Part shown: piece by piece, positions 36,926 to 48,741 of the stretch
Position numbering within the stretch: position 1 is the first letter of the stretch
Layout: each line of letters begins with the position of its first letter
Assembly (NCBI GenBank): GCA_023935145.1
Contig: CM043698.1
Coordinates: 69,173,001-69,237,000, forward strand
Direction: 5' to 3'
Origin: Bretschneidera sinensis
Taxonomy: Eukaryota; Streptophyta; Magnoliopsida; Brassicales; Akaniaceae
DNA length: 64,000 nt
Notes under the pieces: model-generated
The model's input: only the letters and a program-made list of their open reading frames with translations
Database searches by the model: none
Told to the model about the DNA's origin: nothing
Made by a program: the position numbers and the translations under genes

Positions 36926-38605
36926 TATGTCAATGGCAATAATCCCTAAATCAATGACGACTCCAAATAATTAATTAACTTTTGTAGTAATTTAAAGGAT
37001 TAGAAATTCTTTTCTTCTTTTTCTTCTTTCCTTTTTTTTCTTTCTTTTTATTTTGTTGTTCAGATAAAATTGTTCATAGGCATATCTGATTATGTTGTTA
37101 TAGTAATTAAGATATATATGTATTAATGGAGCACTTGTTAATTACTTCGTATATTATGCTGAAGAATCAATCAAGTGTAGCAGAGAATATATAGTTAGTG
37201 TGTGTGTGAGAATTTGTATTTTAAGGAACATGCCATGATTGTTTTAGAAAAATGAATAGAGAAGGTTTTTCTGAGCCTAGTATTGCTTGTTATAGGAAAT
37301 ATGATATATTGTAGAGTAAATTATAATTACGTCATTCGGATTATATGCAGTAGAACTGTGGCTCAATCTCACCAATTGCATAATGTCGTTTTAAGGTCTG
37401 GGCCAGGCCTAAATAAGGGATTTCAGCCCAAAGTAAGGTTAGACTTATTGGACCGTGGCTTGACCATGCATGTTCATAAGTATGCCCATTTCTGTTATTG
37501 ATAATAAAAAACAAAATCTATGAAAAGATCTATGTTATTGAACAGGCTTAGTTTGGGTTTGTTGTTCTCTCCCAGTGGCATGCACATAACAACACTGTAT
37601 TTTTAATTTGTTTTTAAGTAGAAGCACATCCAAGATGAGTTTTGTAACTTCTGATTCGGAAATTGAAAAATTAATTAATAAATTATCATTTTTTTTCTTC
37701 AGAAAAGTGATATTATTTTTAACACAAATTTTAACCCGACAACTCTTTTACTAGCAAAAAACAGTTTAGTTTATTGCACGAAAAAATGGGATCACTGATC
37801 GGATTCTTCTTATCCAAATTTGGCAGCTAAAAACTACACCATAAACTTTCATCAAAGCTTGAATCTTATGATCATACTTATTTTTTTTGTGCTTAAGCTT
37901 AATTAGTGGTGTAGTTATTTTAGGATCAGATTGATAGATAAGAATTGAGAGAAGAAGGAAAAAAAAAGAAGAGGATGAAAAAATTAAAAACAAAATTGAT
38001 GTTTTTCATCATGCGATTGGTGAAGAAGATGAAAAAGTGAAGAAAGAAGAAAATAATAAAAAAATATATATTTTCACTTCTATTTACCAATCATCTCAAT
38101 TTGAGAGGATTGTGATTTGTTTATATGAAAAGAAAACATTAATTATCTCACTTTTCTTTTGTTTAATTTTTTCTTAATTTTACTTCTTTTCTTTACCAAA
38201 CGATAGAAAAGTGTCCACCTCGATCTCTTATTATTCTTTTTTTTTTCTACTAGTCATAGCTTTAGATAAAAAAAACAATGAATAATTTGTCCAATATACA
38301 AAAATAGTATTGCGCAAATTTTGAAGAATATTCTGCAATTAACATAATGACCCTAGCTATTTAACTTAAGTGTTATATTTAAAGCATGTCATAAAACCGA
38401 GCTTGGCGTTGTTTAACCATTTTTTTAAACTAAAATAAATTATTCAGATTCTAGGTATTGCTGAGCATGGTTAGCTTTGATTGGATTTAAGCAATTTTAC
38501 TTAAATCTAGATTTTAAAATAAACCAAACCTCGCTGTGTTCTAGCCAAAATCATATGCTATTTTTTTTTAGCTCATTCAAGCTTATGCTTCTACTTAAAA
38601 GCAAG
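36926..38605. other. 3' flank and intergenic DNA, no gene seen
   Basis: A TC-rich stretch (about 37010-37050) follows the peptide gene, then AT-rich DNA with purine-rich (37950-38060) and pyrimidine-rich runs. ORFs at 37283 and 37766 are not supported. Confidence 0.55.
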
Positions 38606-39005
38606 TAGATTAATAATTAGAATAATGAGATTAGAGTTGAACATTAAAAAAAAAAATCTGTTTAGATTTATAATGCACTTTTCAAGAAAAGCATTGTTGA
38701 ACTTTTTTTATAATAGAAGAAATTAGTACATTATATTAGGGAGGGGGTTCAAACCCTGCTCATTGTACAAGGGTGTGGGTGTCTTGCCTATCACTGCACC
38801 AAACGCAATAGGACATATTGAAGAACTTAAAGAGTTAGTTGCATGCAGTAAAAGAGAGAATAAGGAAGAAGAAGAAGGTCAAATTATGAAACATAAAAGA
38901 AAACTTATGTCATATAATTTTTTTTTTTAATTTACAATGTCATACTAGTAAATAAGTAAAAGATTTATATAAAAAAAGAAATAAAAGAGACCGATTAGGT
39001 GGGTA
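38606..39005. repeat. Tandem unit R1 (about 400 bp) with embedded SINE
   Basis: Runs from TTAATAATTAGAATAATGAG to the next TTAATAATTGGAATAATGAG. The same order of words recurs at 39006 (R2), 42323 (R3), 45765, 46236 (R5) and beyond, so this is the unit of a tandem array later split by transposons. Within it, 38685-38820 (minus) reads as a tRNA-derived SINE. Confidence 0.75.
38685..38820 (-). mobile_element. tRNA-derived SINE inside the tandem unit
   Basis: Minus strand TTGGTGCAGTGATAGGCAAG fits an A box. About 40 bases on, CAGGGTTTGAACCCC fits a B box, followed by an AT-rich 3' part. The same block recurs at about 39065-39165, in the pieces 42420-42459 plus 45455-45545, and at 46330-46455 and 60715-60820, always in the same place in the unit. 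It was therefore multiplied with the unit rather than inserted each time. Confidence 0.6.
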
Positions 39006-39208
39006 GAGGATTAATAATTGGAATAATGAGAATATAGTTGGACTTAAAAGGAAGAAAAAGAAACAGATAGAAACAGTATATTATATTGGAGCAGGGGTTC
39101 AAACCCTGTCCATTGGACAATGATGGGTGTCTTTCTTATCATTGCACCAAAAGCAATAGGACACATTGAAGAACCTAAAGAATTAGCTGAACGTGGTGTA
39201 TTAATGTT
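39006..39208. repeat. Tandem unit R2, left part
   Basis: Collinear with R1 up to GAACGTGGTGTATTAAT. It is interrupted at 39209 by the minus copia element and resumes at about 41921. Confidence 0.7.
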
Positions 39209-41920
39209 TGATCATATTGGAATTTTATCTTTAAAATTTATCTATTTAAATTTTAAATAAAAAATATAATCATAACTGCTAAATACACAAAACAATAGTA
39301 ATTAATATGGTTCGATAACCTGTTTATCTACCTCCACTACAAATTAATTACTTTAATAATTTTAAATTACAATTTTGGGAACACTAAAATTACAAAACTC
39401 TCACTACCTTTCAAACCAAAAGCTACAATACAATCAAACCTCTCAACCTAACTCTAGTTGTAAGTACTAGCTCTATTTGGCAACCTAAAACCTCAGTACA
39501 CCAAAAGCTCTCAACCTAACTTTAGTAGTAAACCTATTTAATTTACAATGTATATTGGAATTATGAGTGCACCTCAAACCTTCTTTAGGATCCCTTCATA
39601 TCGATGATTTTTTCCTAATACTATTAAGAAAATAACAACAATATAAAAAACTACTTCTACTTCTACTAGAATAAACAACTATAAAAAAAATAGAAAATTA
39701 CTTTTTTTTTTCAAACCAATTAGAAGTCTCCATTGTAGGATTTGAGCAAAAATCCTAATTATCTCCACCTTAGCTCAAATTCTCTACCTCATCATCAAAT
39801 TTGACTTTCTTCTTTAGTTAGTACCATCATTCCTTTTGGTTTTTCCATCTCATCAACTTAATTTTTGAAGCAATCATCATTTCATTATTTGACTCATCTC
39901 TTGATATATTCACAAACAATTTTTTATCCTCGAAAATACTTAGCATCTTCAACTTATCTCTCTCTGGAGGTGTCGTGGGAACCTTCTCATCAATCCAAAC
40001 TTTTTTTTTATATTCAATTCATCAATATCTTCATTTTTCAAGTCTATATGATTGATTAGAGATGTCTCTTTATAGTTCCTTTCAAGCTTATCCCACAAAA
40101 TCTTTGGAGATGTCTCAAACAACATGCTATGCTTTATCTCGGAAACTGTTAGGATTTTGGCTCAAATCTTCACAAAGAAGAATTCTAATTAGTTTGAGAA
40201 ATGTAGTTTTCTATTTTATAGTTGCTTGTGCTAGTAGGAGTAGTAGTTTCCTATTATATTGTTGCTTGTACAGGTAGTAGTAGTAGTAGTTTACTATAAT
40301 GTTGTTTTTTTATTCTTAATATTATTAGAAAAATATCCTCTATATAAAGGGGTCCTAGAGAAAGTTTTAGACACACTCATAATTTTAATACATATTATAA
40401 ATCAGAGGGATTTACAATGAACTACAAGCAATGGAGATATGTAAGTTCTTAATGGATCAAATGTAGTGTTGAAGGCTACTATGAACAAGAAGGGCTTGTA
40501 TATGTTGGATGGGAAGGTTTTGCTTGAAAAATTAGGTGGAGAAGATATGGAAGGACCAAAAGGAAAGATCGCACCAACTAAGAAGAAAATTAGTTTTTTT
40601 TGATGAGGTGTGGAGAATTTGAGCCAAGGTGGAGATTCGTTAGGATTTTAGCTCTAATCCTCACAAGGAAGAATTCTAATTGGTTTGGGAAAAATAGTTT
40701 TCTATTTTATAGTTACTTGTTCTAGTAGAAGGAATAGTAGTAGTTTCCTATTATATTGTTGCTTGTAGAAGTACTATGATGTTGTTTTTATTTTCTTAAT
40801 AGTATTAGGAAAATATCCTCTATATAAAGTGGTCATAGAAAAAGTTTGAGGTACACTAATAATTCAAATATATATTGTAAATCATAGAGATTTACAACTA
40901 AAGCTACCTTGAGAGCTTTGGGTGTATTGGAATTTTGGATTATGAGATTGTCAAGGTAATAATTTTGTTTTCCCTAAAGTTGTTGTTAAGAATTAATAAA
41001 ATTATAAGTTTGTTGGTGGAGTAAACAAAGAGGTTGTCGGACCACGTTAGATTATTGTGTTTGATATTTGTTTGTTTATTTGCCAATTTAATTATTATAA
41101 GTTTGAGTAAGTGGATTTTAAGGGTAAAATCTTAACAGGATTCAACACCAAATGAATTGTGCTCATCACCCACATCAATATATCTTCCCAAACTTCTTCC
41201 TTAATCTCCAGTGGCTTTGACTCTTCAATTGTTTTGTTGAGCCCATGTCGCGTCAACTCATCTTTGATGAATCTTTTCGAAAGAGAGAAATCATTATTCT
41301 CATCAAATAACTCAATATCAATTTTGGTATATCTTTAGTGTTTTTGCCATCGTAATCATAGCTCTGATACCACTTGTTCGAATTATACTTCTTAAATCCA
41401 CCTGCTCAAATTTTAGGCACAAAACACAATCATAACAGTTAAATTTGCAAAACAATAAAAAAGTAAGAATAACAATAATTAATGTAGTTTGACAACCTTT
41501 TTGCCTACATCAATTACAAATCCACTAATTTATTAATCTACAATTACAACATTTAGAAGAACAAAGTTGCAAAACTCTCACTACCTCACAATCCCCCAAT
41601 ACAACTAAAACATTCAACCTAACTCTAACTATAAATGCTTTCTCTACTTAACAACTCAAAACCCCAATATACTAAAAGCTCTCAACCTAACTTTAGCAGT
41701 AAACTCCTCTGATTTACAATGTATATTGGAATTATAAGTATGCCTCAAACCTTCTAGGATCCCTTTTATATAAAGGATAGTTTCCTTATATTATTAGGAA
41801 AAAAACAACAATACAGAAAATTGCTTCTATTCCTACCAGAATTTAACTACAAAAAAATAAGAAATCACTTCTCAAATCAATTAAAATTTTTTTTCTGAGG
41901 ATTTGAGCCAAATTCTAACA
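39209..41920 (-). mobile_element. Non-autonomous copia-type element, minus, with nested relative
   Basis: LTRs at 39209-39760 and 41373-41920 are direct copies. On the minus strand they start TGTTAGAATTTGGCTC. The primer binding site TGGTATCAGAGC sits at 41372-41361 next to the right LTR, and a purine tract AAGGTGGAGAT adjoins the left LTR (39761-39771). The remaining interior (39761-40146, 41138-41360) has no long ORF. A plus-strand relative is inserted at 40147-41137. The element splits tandem unit R2. Confidence 0.75.
40147..41137 (+). mobile_element. Internally deleted copia element of the same family, inserted in opposite orientation
   Basis: Starts TGTTAGGATTTTGGCTC and ends TAAAATCTTAACA. 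It has a partial first LTR (to about 40425), about 210 bp of interior including a GTTGAAGGC..GGGCTTGTATATGTTGGATGG stretch that looks like copia gag-pol, a purine tract AAGGTGGAGAT, and a full 3' LTR from 40638. Most of gag-pol is deleted. Confidence 0.7.
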
Positions 41921-42045
41921 GATATTTAAGTGACACAATAAGGAAGAAATAGAAATTCAAATTATGAAACATAAAATAAAAACTTATGTAGTATATATTT
42001 TTTAATTTATAATGTCATACTAGTAAAGAAATAAAAGATCTATAC
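41921..42045. repeat. Tandem unit R2, right part
   Basis: Resumes the unit with GAAATTCAAATTATGAAACAT and continues to AAAAGATCTATAC, where a SINE follows. Confidence 0.65.
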
Positions 42046-42285
42046 AAGCCAACAAGTGCTTGGTTCAGTGGTAAGAGTTCATCCACCTCACTAGAAATGC
42101 TTGAGTTCTAGTCTCGCCATAGGTGTTTGTTGGTACTAAACGTAAACTTTCATCGCAATAAGTGCGGAACGGTTCTTAGCTTTAGCCCTGACGTAGGTGC
42201 AGTGGGGACTACTCTAAATTCACTCTGTGTGTTGAGACTGCTCCCTGACAGGTATGTGGAGTAACCTACTTGCTTACCCACTTCA
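42046..42285 (+). mobile_element. tRNA-derived SINE, about 240 bp
   Basis: TGCTTGGTTCAGTGGTAAGAG fits a tRNA A box. GAGTTCTAGTCTCGCC about 35 bases on fits a B box, followed by a GC-balanced body unrelated to the flanks. TATAC lies on both sides (42041-42045 and 42286-42290) as a short target duplication. The body is absent from the other tandem units at the same place. Confidence 0.65.
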
Positions 42286-42459
42286 TATACCAAAAAAAAA
42301 TATATAAATAAAAGTGATTGATTAGTTTGGTAGAGGATTAATAATTAGAATAATAAGATTAGAGTTGAACTTAAAAAAAAACAAAAAAACAGATATATTT
42401 ATCATGCGCTTTTCAAGAAAATCATTTAAGAACTTTTTTATAATAAAAGAAATCAATAC
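42286..42459. repeat. Tandem unit R3, left part
   Basis: A-tract, then GATTAGTTTGGTAGAGG and the standard unit start, up to AAATCAATAC where Copia-2 is inserted. It is duplicated as 46203-46369. Confidence 0.7.
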
Positions 42460-42737
42460 TGTAAAGGAAACACCTCAAGCATGTTTGCCGTGAGGATATC
42501 TTGCTATTTATAGAAATATTTACAGAGCAATATTGACGTTATAACAGAACAATTATTTGAAATTTAAAAAGTTGCTATACAAGTAAAGAATCCTCTTGAT
42601 TGTCTTTGGATTCTTCTCTTCCAGATTTATCTCCGGATTCTTCTCTAATGGATTCTAAAGAATCCTCTTGATTGTCTTCGGATTCTCCTCTTCCAGATTT
42701 ATCTCCAAATTCTTCTCTAACGGATTCTCCTCTAATA
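42460..42737 (-). repeat. Copia-2 3' LTR
   Basis: 278 bp. It contains an internal tandem repeat of about 70 bp built on GGATTC..CTCTTCCAGATTTATC, also present in the other LTR. Confidence 0.9.
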
Positions 42738-45135
42738 CCCCCCTCAAAGTTAGCGTGGTGGAATGTGGAAACACGCACAACTTGGTATGATCCAGAAGAT
42801 ACTGCAGTTTTGCAACCCTTTTAGTGAATACATCGGCTAATTGTAGTTGAGAGGGCACAAAAGCCAAATTGAGAACCTGTTGAGCAACAAGCTCTCTAAC
42901 AAAATGGTAGTCGACGTTGATGTGCTTAGAGTGAGATTTGGTGACAGGATTTTATGCTATAAATATGGCACTGTTGTTATCACATAGCAGTTTTGGAGGA
43001 GATGAGAGTTGGATATGTAGTTCGCGTAATAGTTGAAGTGTCCAGGAGAGTTCGACAGCTACAAATGCTAGAGCCCTGTATTCTGCCTCAGTACTGGAAC
43101 GTGCGATGGTAACTTGCTTCTTAGAACACCAAGAAATTAAATTTTGACCAAAGTAAACAGCAGAACCTGTAGTAGACCGTCGAGTATCAGGGCAATCCGC
43201 CCAATCGGCATCAGAGTAGCCAACAAGAGTTGAATAAGGATCTCGTGACAGCTGAAGACCATAGTGATAGGTGCTTTTAACATATCGTAAAATATGCTTC
43301 AAGGTATGAAAGTGATCAATAGTGGGAGCATGCATATATTGACAAATGGAATTAACATTGTAAGATAAATCTAGACATGTGAGAGTCAAATATTGCAAGG
43401 TTCCAGCCAATGAACGAAATTGTGTTGCATCTGAAAATGCTATACCAGTTGCGGAAAGACGAGAACTAACCACAAATGGTGTGGAAATTGGTTTGCAATC
43501 CACCATTTCAGTGCGAGTCAAAAGCTCTAGAGCATATTTTGCTTGACTCAGACAAAATCTTTTGTTATTGCGAATAACCTCAACACCAAGAAAATAGTGT
43601 AGATCACCCAAATCTTTCATAAAAAATTCGGTGGCAAGACGGTCAATAAGAGTACGAAGCATGGTTGGATTGTTACCAGTAATAACCATATCGTCAATGT
43701 ACAAAAGGAGATAAATAACACCATGTTGACTTTGATAGACAAAGAGAGTTGAATCTGCACGGCTCGCAAGAAATCCAAGTCCAAGCAAAAAATTGCTAAA
43801 ACACTGAAACCAAGCCCTTGGAGCTTGTTTAAGGCCATAAAGGGCACGCTGCAAACGACAAACATAATTTGGTAATTGAGGATCAATATAACCTGAGGGT
43901 TGTTCCATATAAACTTCCTTTGAAAGAAAACCATGTAGAAACGCATTTTTTACGTCAAGCTGATGAAGACGCCAACCGTGCATGACAACAAGAGATAAGA
44001 TAATCCAAATAGTAGCAGGGCAAACAACTGGACTAAAAGTCTCTTCAAAATGGATGCCATGCTTCTGAGAAAATCCTTGTGCAACAAGGCGAGCTTTGTG
44101 ATGCTTGATAGTTCCATTGGCTCGAAGTTTGGTTTTGAAGATCCACTGACAGCCGAAAATATTATGATTAGAAGGACGAGCTACCAAGCGCCAAGTATTA
44201 TTTTGTTTAAGTGCGGTAATTTCATCATCCATGGCAGAGAGCCATTCTGGATGTTTTACAGCTGATTTAAATCCGTGGGGCTCTTTAATGGCAAGATGTA
44301 CTTGAAACTATTGAGGAGTTGTCAAAGCAATTAACGAATGAATAGTGTGAGGCTTAATAATACCGTCCTTTGCACGAGTAATCATTGGGTGTGTAGAGGA
44401 AGTCGGTTGAGACGTTGAAGGAGGTATGACTTCCGATGCCATCACAGGCGAGGATGGCTGAAAAGAGACAACAGATGTGGAAAACGTTGCTACAGTGGAA
44501 GGCAGCATAAATGGCAGCAAATTGCTACTGTTGTCTGCACAAGGAGCACAAAAGATAGGAGCCTTGTGATGGATGGAAGTCACACATGAAGAAGAGTTAT
44601 GGTCACACGATGAAGAATTTTCAAGAGGATCAATAAAAGTAACGTAATCTATAGAAACCAAAGTGGGTAAACTTGAAGTAACATAAGGAAAATAATCCTT
44701 ATAAAATTGCACATGACGAGAAACATATATTCTGTTAGTGTTTTTATCCAAACACTGAAAACCTTTATGGAGAGGACTATAGCCTAAGAAAATACAAGGA
44801 ATTGAATGAGGAGACAATTTATGAGGCATATAGTCACGCAAAAACGGAAAGCAAAGGCAACCAAAAGTGCGAAGTCACGAGTAAGATGGAGCTTTACCAT
44901 ATAAAATCTCATAAGGAGTTTTCCCTTCAAGAACCGGTGATGGGAGGCGATTGATGAGATAACAAGCCGTTGAGAAGGACTCCACCCAAAGATGTAATGG
45001 AACACTAGAATGAAACATGAGGGAGAGATCAGTTTCAGTGATATGACGATGTTTTCTCTCAGCAATACCGTTTTGACTAGGAGTGTAAGGACAAGCAATA
45101 CGTTGAACTATACCACACTTATGAAGAAAAGAGGT
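42655..45135 (-). pseudogene. Copia-2 pol: partial integrase, reverse transcriptase, RNase H
   Basis: One reading frame runs from 45135 down into the LTR with only three stops: TGA near 44876, TAG near 44308 and TAA near 42952. The integrase core ends in PYTPSQNGIAERKHRH. Reverse transcriptase (inside the clean stretch 44232-42952) has KARLVAQGFSQ, LDVKNAFLHG, ALYGLKQAPRAW and YIDDMVITGNN. RNase H shows ADWADCPDTRRSTTG and STEAEYRALAF, then DVFTKR after the last stop. The frame is well kept for a defective element, which suggests either recent insertion or recent loss of gag. This chain is far from a working element because gag, protease and half of integrase are absent. Confidence 0.88.
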
Positions 45136-45179
45136 AAAATGATTACTATTAAGGTTTTAACCGAAAAGCTTTGATACCA

Positions 45180-45454
45180 TGTAAAGGAAACACCTCAAGC
45201 ATGTTTGCCGTGAGGATATCTTGATATTTATAGAAATATTTACAGAGCAATATTAACGTTACAACAGAACAATTATTTGAAATTTAAAAAGCTATTATAC
45301 AAGTAAAGAATCCTCTTGATTGTCTTCGGATTCTCCTTTTCCAGATTTATCTTCGGATTCTTCTCTAATGGATTCTAAAGAATCCTCATTGTCTCCGGAT
45401 TCTCATCTTCCAGATTTATCTCCGGATTCTTCTCTAACGGATTCTCCTCTAATA
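45180..45454 (-). repeat. Copia-2 5' LTR
   Basis: 275 bp, next to the primer binding site at about 45163-45179 on the minus strand. Confidence 0.9.
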
Positions 45455-46202
45455 AATACATTATATTGGAGAGGACATTCAAATCCCATTGGACAATGGT
45501 GGGTGTCTTTTCTATCATTGCAGTACTGTACCAAACGCAATATGACGCATTGAAGAACCTAAAGAATTAGCTGTATGTGGTGCATTAATGTCCCAACATG
45601 GATATGTAAATGATAGAATAAGAAATAGAAGTTCAAATTATGAAACATAAAAACAACTTCTGTAGTATATAGTTTTTTAATTTTCAATGTCATACCAGTG
45701 GAGAAATAAAAGATCTATACCCAAAAAATAAATAAATAATAAATAAAAGAGACTGATTAGCTAGTTAGAGGATTAATAATTAGAATAATTGTTGGAATAG
45801 ATAGAATCCTACTAAATAACTTTGTTTCTATTTTCTAGGAGTTAGTTTTCTTATTTATCTCAACTCTCAATTATCTCATTGTAATTAGCTAAGATTATTT
45901 TGTACATATAGCCGAAAAAGGCATCATATTCAATACATCAGATATTCATTTTTTCTGAAAGTTTACATGGTATCAGAGCTTTAGGGCTTTTTTTGGAAAT
46001 TCCAAAGCCTTTATCGCTTCATTTGTTTTGGCTTTTGTAGCTGGCCATACCTCTGGCCTTTATCGCCAATTTTTTCTTCCCTTTAATCTTGCCTTCTTCT
46101 CCATCATTAACCCACCATGGCTGAAAACACCAATATGTCCACAGAAGTTCCCAATCATCGGACTTTAGGTGATCTGCAGAATATTCAAACAGTGTACAGA
46201 CA
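45455..46202. repeat. Duplicate of tandem unit plus Copia-3 5' end
   Basis: Collinear with 46370-47121 over its full length: SINE part, unit body, Copia-3 LTR (45790-45967), primer binding site and first gag codons. It ends at GTGTACAGAC and then joins an A-tract that begins a new unit (46203-46369, like 42292-42459). The partner segment ends at GTGTACAGG where the CACTA begins. Confidence 0.85.
45790..46202 (+). mobile_element. Truncated Copia-3 copy: LTR, primer site, gag start
   Basis: LTR from TGTTGGAATAGATAG to GAAAGTTTACA (178 bp), then TGGTATCAGAGC, then a leader and the gag start at about 46117 (MAENTNMSTEVPNH). It shares the left flank TTAGAATAAT with the complete copy at 46705. It is therefore a copy by duplication, not an independent insertion. 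Confidence 0.85.
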
Positions 46203-46704
46203 AAAAAAAAATCTATAAATAAAAATGACTGATTAGTTGGCAGAGTATTAATAATTAGAATAATGAAATTAGAGTTAAACTTAAAAAAAAACAAAAAAAA
46301 AATGATATATTTATCATACACTTTTCAAGAAAATCATTTAAGAACTTTTTTATAATAAAAGAAATCAATACATTATATTGGAGAGGACGTTCAAATCCCA
46401 TTGGACAATGGTGGGTGTCTTTTCTATCATTGTAGTACTGCACCAAACGCAATATGACACATTGAAGAACCTAAAGAATTAGCTGTATGTCGTGCATTAA
46501 TGTCCCACCATGGATATGTAAATGATAGAATAAGAAATAGAAGTTCAAATTATGAAACATAAAAACAACTTTTGTAGTATATAGGTTTTTAATTTTCAAT
46601 GTCATACTAGTAAAGAAATAAAAGATCTATACCAAAAAAAATAAAAATAAAAAAGAAATAAAAGAGACCAATTAGCTAGTTAGAGGATCAATAATTAGAA
46701 TAAT
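46203..46704. repeat. Tandem unit R5, complete
   Basis: A-tract, then TTAATAATTAGAATAATGAA through the SINE block, TTCAAATTATGAAACAT and AAAGATCTATACC, to the next unit start at about 46690, where Copia-3 is inserted. Period about 450 bp. Confidence 0.75.
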
Positions 46705-46889
46705 TGTTGGAAAAGATAGAATCCCACAAATAACTTTGTTTCTATTTTTTAGGAGTTAGTTTTCTTATTTATCTCAACTCTCAATTATCTCTTTGTAATT
46801 AGCTAAGATTATTTTGTACATATAGTCAAAAAAGGCATCATATTCAATACATCAGATATTCATTTTTTTTTTTTTTCTGAAAGCTTACA
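46705..46889 (+). repeat. Copia-3 5' LTR
   Basis: 185 bp, with a long T-run near its 3' end. The primer binding site starts at 46890. Confidence 0.9.
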
Positions 46890-47149
46890 TGGTATCAGAG
46901 CTTTAGGGTTTTTTCTGGAAATTCCAAAGCCTTCATCGCTTCATCTGTTTTGGCCTTTGTAGCTGGCCATACCTTTGGCCTTTATCGCCAATTTTTTCTT
47001 CCCTCTAATCTTGCCTTCTTCTCCATCATTAACCCACCATGGCTGAAAGCACCACTATGCCCACAGAAGTTCCCAATCATTTGACTTCAGGTGATCTGCA
47101 GAATATTCAAGCAGTGTACAGGCACTACAAGATAAATGGCATACGTTGG

Positions 47150-47470
47150 AGCTTTTTTTTAGCATATTTCGGCGCTTTAAAGTGCCAGTACCGGCGCTTA
47201 ACGTAAGTGCCGAAATATACATTTTTTTTTCTGCGCTTCTAAACGCCGCTATATTTCGGTGCTTTTAAGCGCAGCTATATTTCGGTGCTTCTAAGCACCG
47301 CTATATTTCGGCTTTTCTAAGCACCGTTATATATCGGTGCTTAGAAGCGTCGGTATATTACAAAGCTTCTAAGCAATGAAATATGGCGGCACTTAGAAGC
47401 ACTGAAATATAACGGATAAAATTATGCATATTGTGGCATTTTTAAGCACCGCAATATAGTGGCGTTTTTG
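47150..47470. repeat. CACTA-1 left subterminal palindrome array
   Basis: About eight units of the type GGTGCTT-n-AAGCACC or GGCGCTT-n-AAGCGCC, spaced by ATATTTC, for example GGTGCTTCTAAGCACC near 47284. In CACTA elements such subterminal motifs bind the TNPA-like protein. Confidence 0.8.
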
Positions 47471-48741
47471 CCAAATATTGACAATTTTTGTGACACTTTA
47501 AAATGCCAAAATACACATGGCTTGCGTTTTTACACTATTTTGGGTTTAATATCAACACATATATATAGAGCCATGTTCTTCAATACATGTACTATCAAAT
47601 CCATAAAAATTCAAATATCAATAAAAAAGTCATTTCATTAATTTACACAAAAAACATTCATAGTTAACATATAAATTCATACATACACAACCAAGTATTT
47701 GAATGAAGTTTGAAAAATTATTTTACCATTACACTTGAAATCAAATATGAGATCCTCCATTAACCAGCCGCTGTAGTAAAGACTTCAGCTCATCTATTTG
47801 GGATTGCATACTGTTCATTTGATCATCGTGCTTCGTTGTTATTTCTTGAATATGATGCTCATGCTTTTGATTGAGTTCTTCTATTTGTGCTTTCAAATTA
47901 TGTATCTCATCAGCATAAGCCCCATTGTATCCCATATCATTCCTAATTTGAGCTGAAAATCCATACATGGCTGAGGGTGTAACTCCAAACCCTTCATTTT
48001 GTATTTGTAAATTATTGCAGCATCAGAAGATCCTGAAGCAGCAACAAGTTCGGCCACACGAGCTTTAACAGTCACCTACAATTACGAAACAACAAAGATT
48101 AAACTCCCCAAAAGATTGAGTAGTTATTTGCAGCGAAAGTTATATAAAAGAAAAGTTGCTTATCAGATTTTATAGAAAAAGGGACAGAATTTCCCCTATG
48201 TTTCTATAAAACCTCATGCAAATTAAAAACAAAAATACAATCCAAACAAAATAAACCAAATAGATAAACATCCTGTGCTGATGGAGGATAAAACACCCAT
48301 AAAAAAAAAACAGCAAAAGTATAAAAAAAAAAAAGCATACTAGAATCATATATCCAAGCAGAGTATGTGATTTATAGTATCAAATTAATTAATCTAAGAA
48401 ATACCCATTGCCATCCTAATTTAATGAAACTAGTGTGGTTGCAATTGTCATGATTATAGTCTGTTTCATTGGTCTATACCAATCTGCCTGGTGGATGGAC
48501 ACATCACTCTTATATTCATCTTTAGTAACTTGTCAACATACTGCAGCCATTACAAGAAAGTTCACTTGTGGAGCAACCCTAAAGAGACCATCTAAAAGCA
48601 AAGGCAAGAAAGTTCATTGACATTTACTCTCCATATAACAGGCAGATATCTGAACCAAAAGTCAAAAACCATGAATAACTTATCATAATCACTTGCTTGT
48701 TTAATGAAAATTCAAACAAAATTTTTAGGACTTCATGGCCA

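Larger units (their letters stand above)
42460..45454 (-). mobile_element. Copia-2, gag-less Ty1/copia element, minus
   Basis: LTRs 42460-42737 and 45180-45454 are about 96% alike by eye. Perfect 5-bp target duplication AATAC (42455-42459, 45455-45459), and the flanks rejoin to the intact unit sequence AATACATTATATTGG. The primer binding site (minus TGGTATCAAAGC) is next to the right LTR and the polypurine tract CTTTGAGGGGG next to the left LTR. The interior starts directly in the second half of integrase; gag, protease and the integrase N terminus are missing. LTR ends on the minus strand are TA...CA rather than TG...CA. Confidence 0.93.

Noticed and set aside
44784..45098. 104 aa minus ORF in Copia-2
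   Set aside because: Out of frame with pol. The real integrase frame runs over the same bases with one stop.
42575..45553. Repeated GGATTC/CTTCCAGATTTATC words that at first look like a spaced repeat array
   Set aside because: They are a two-fold tandem repeat inside each Copia-2 LTR, not a CRISPR array. Spacing is not regular and the host is a plant.
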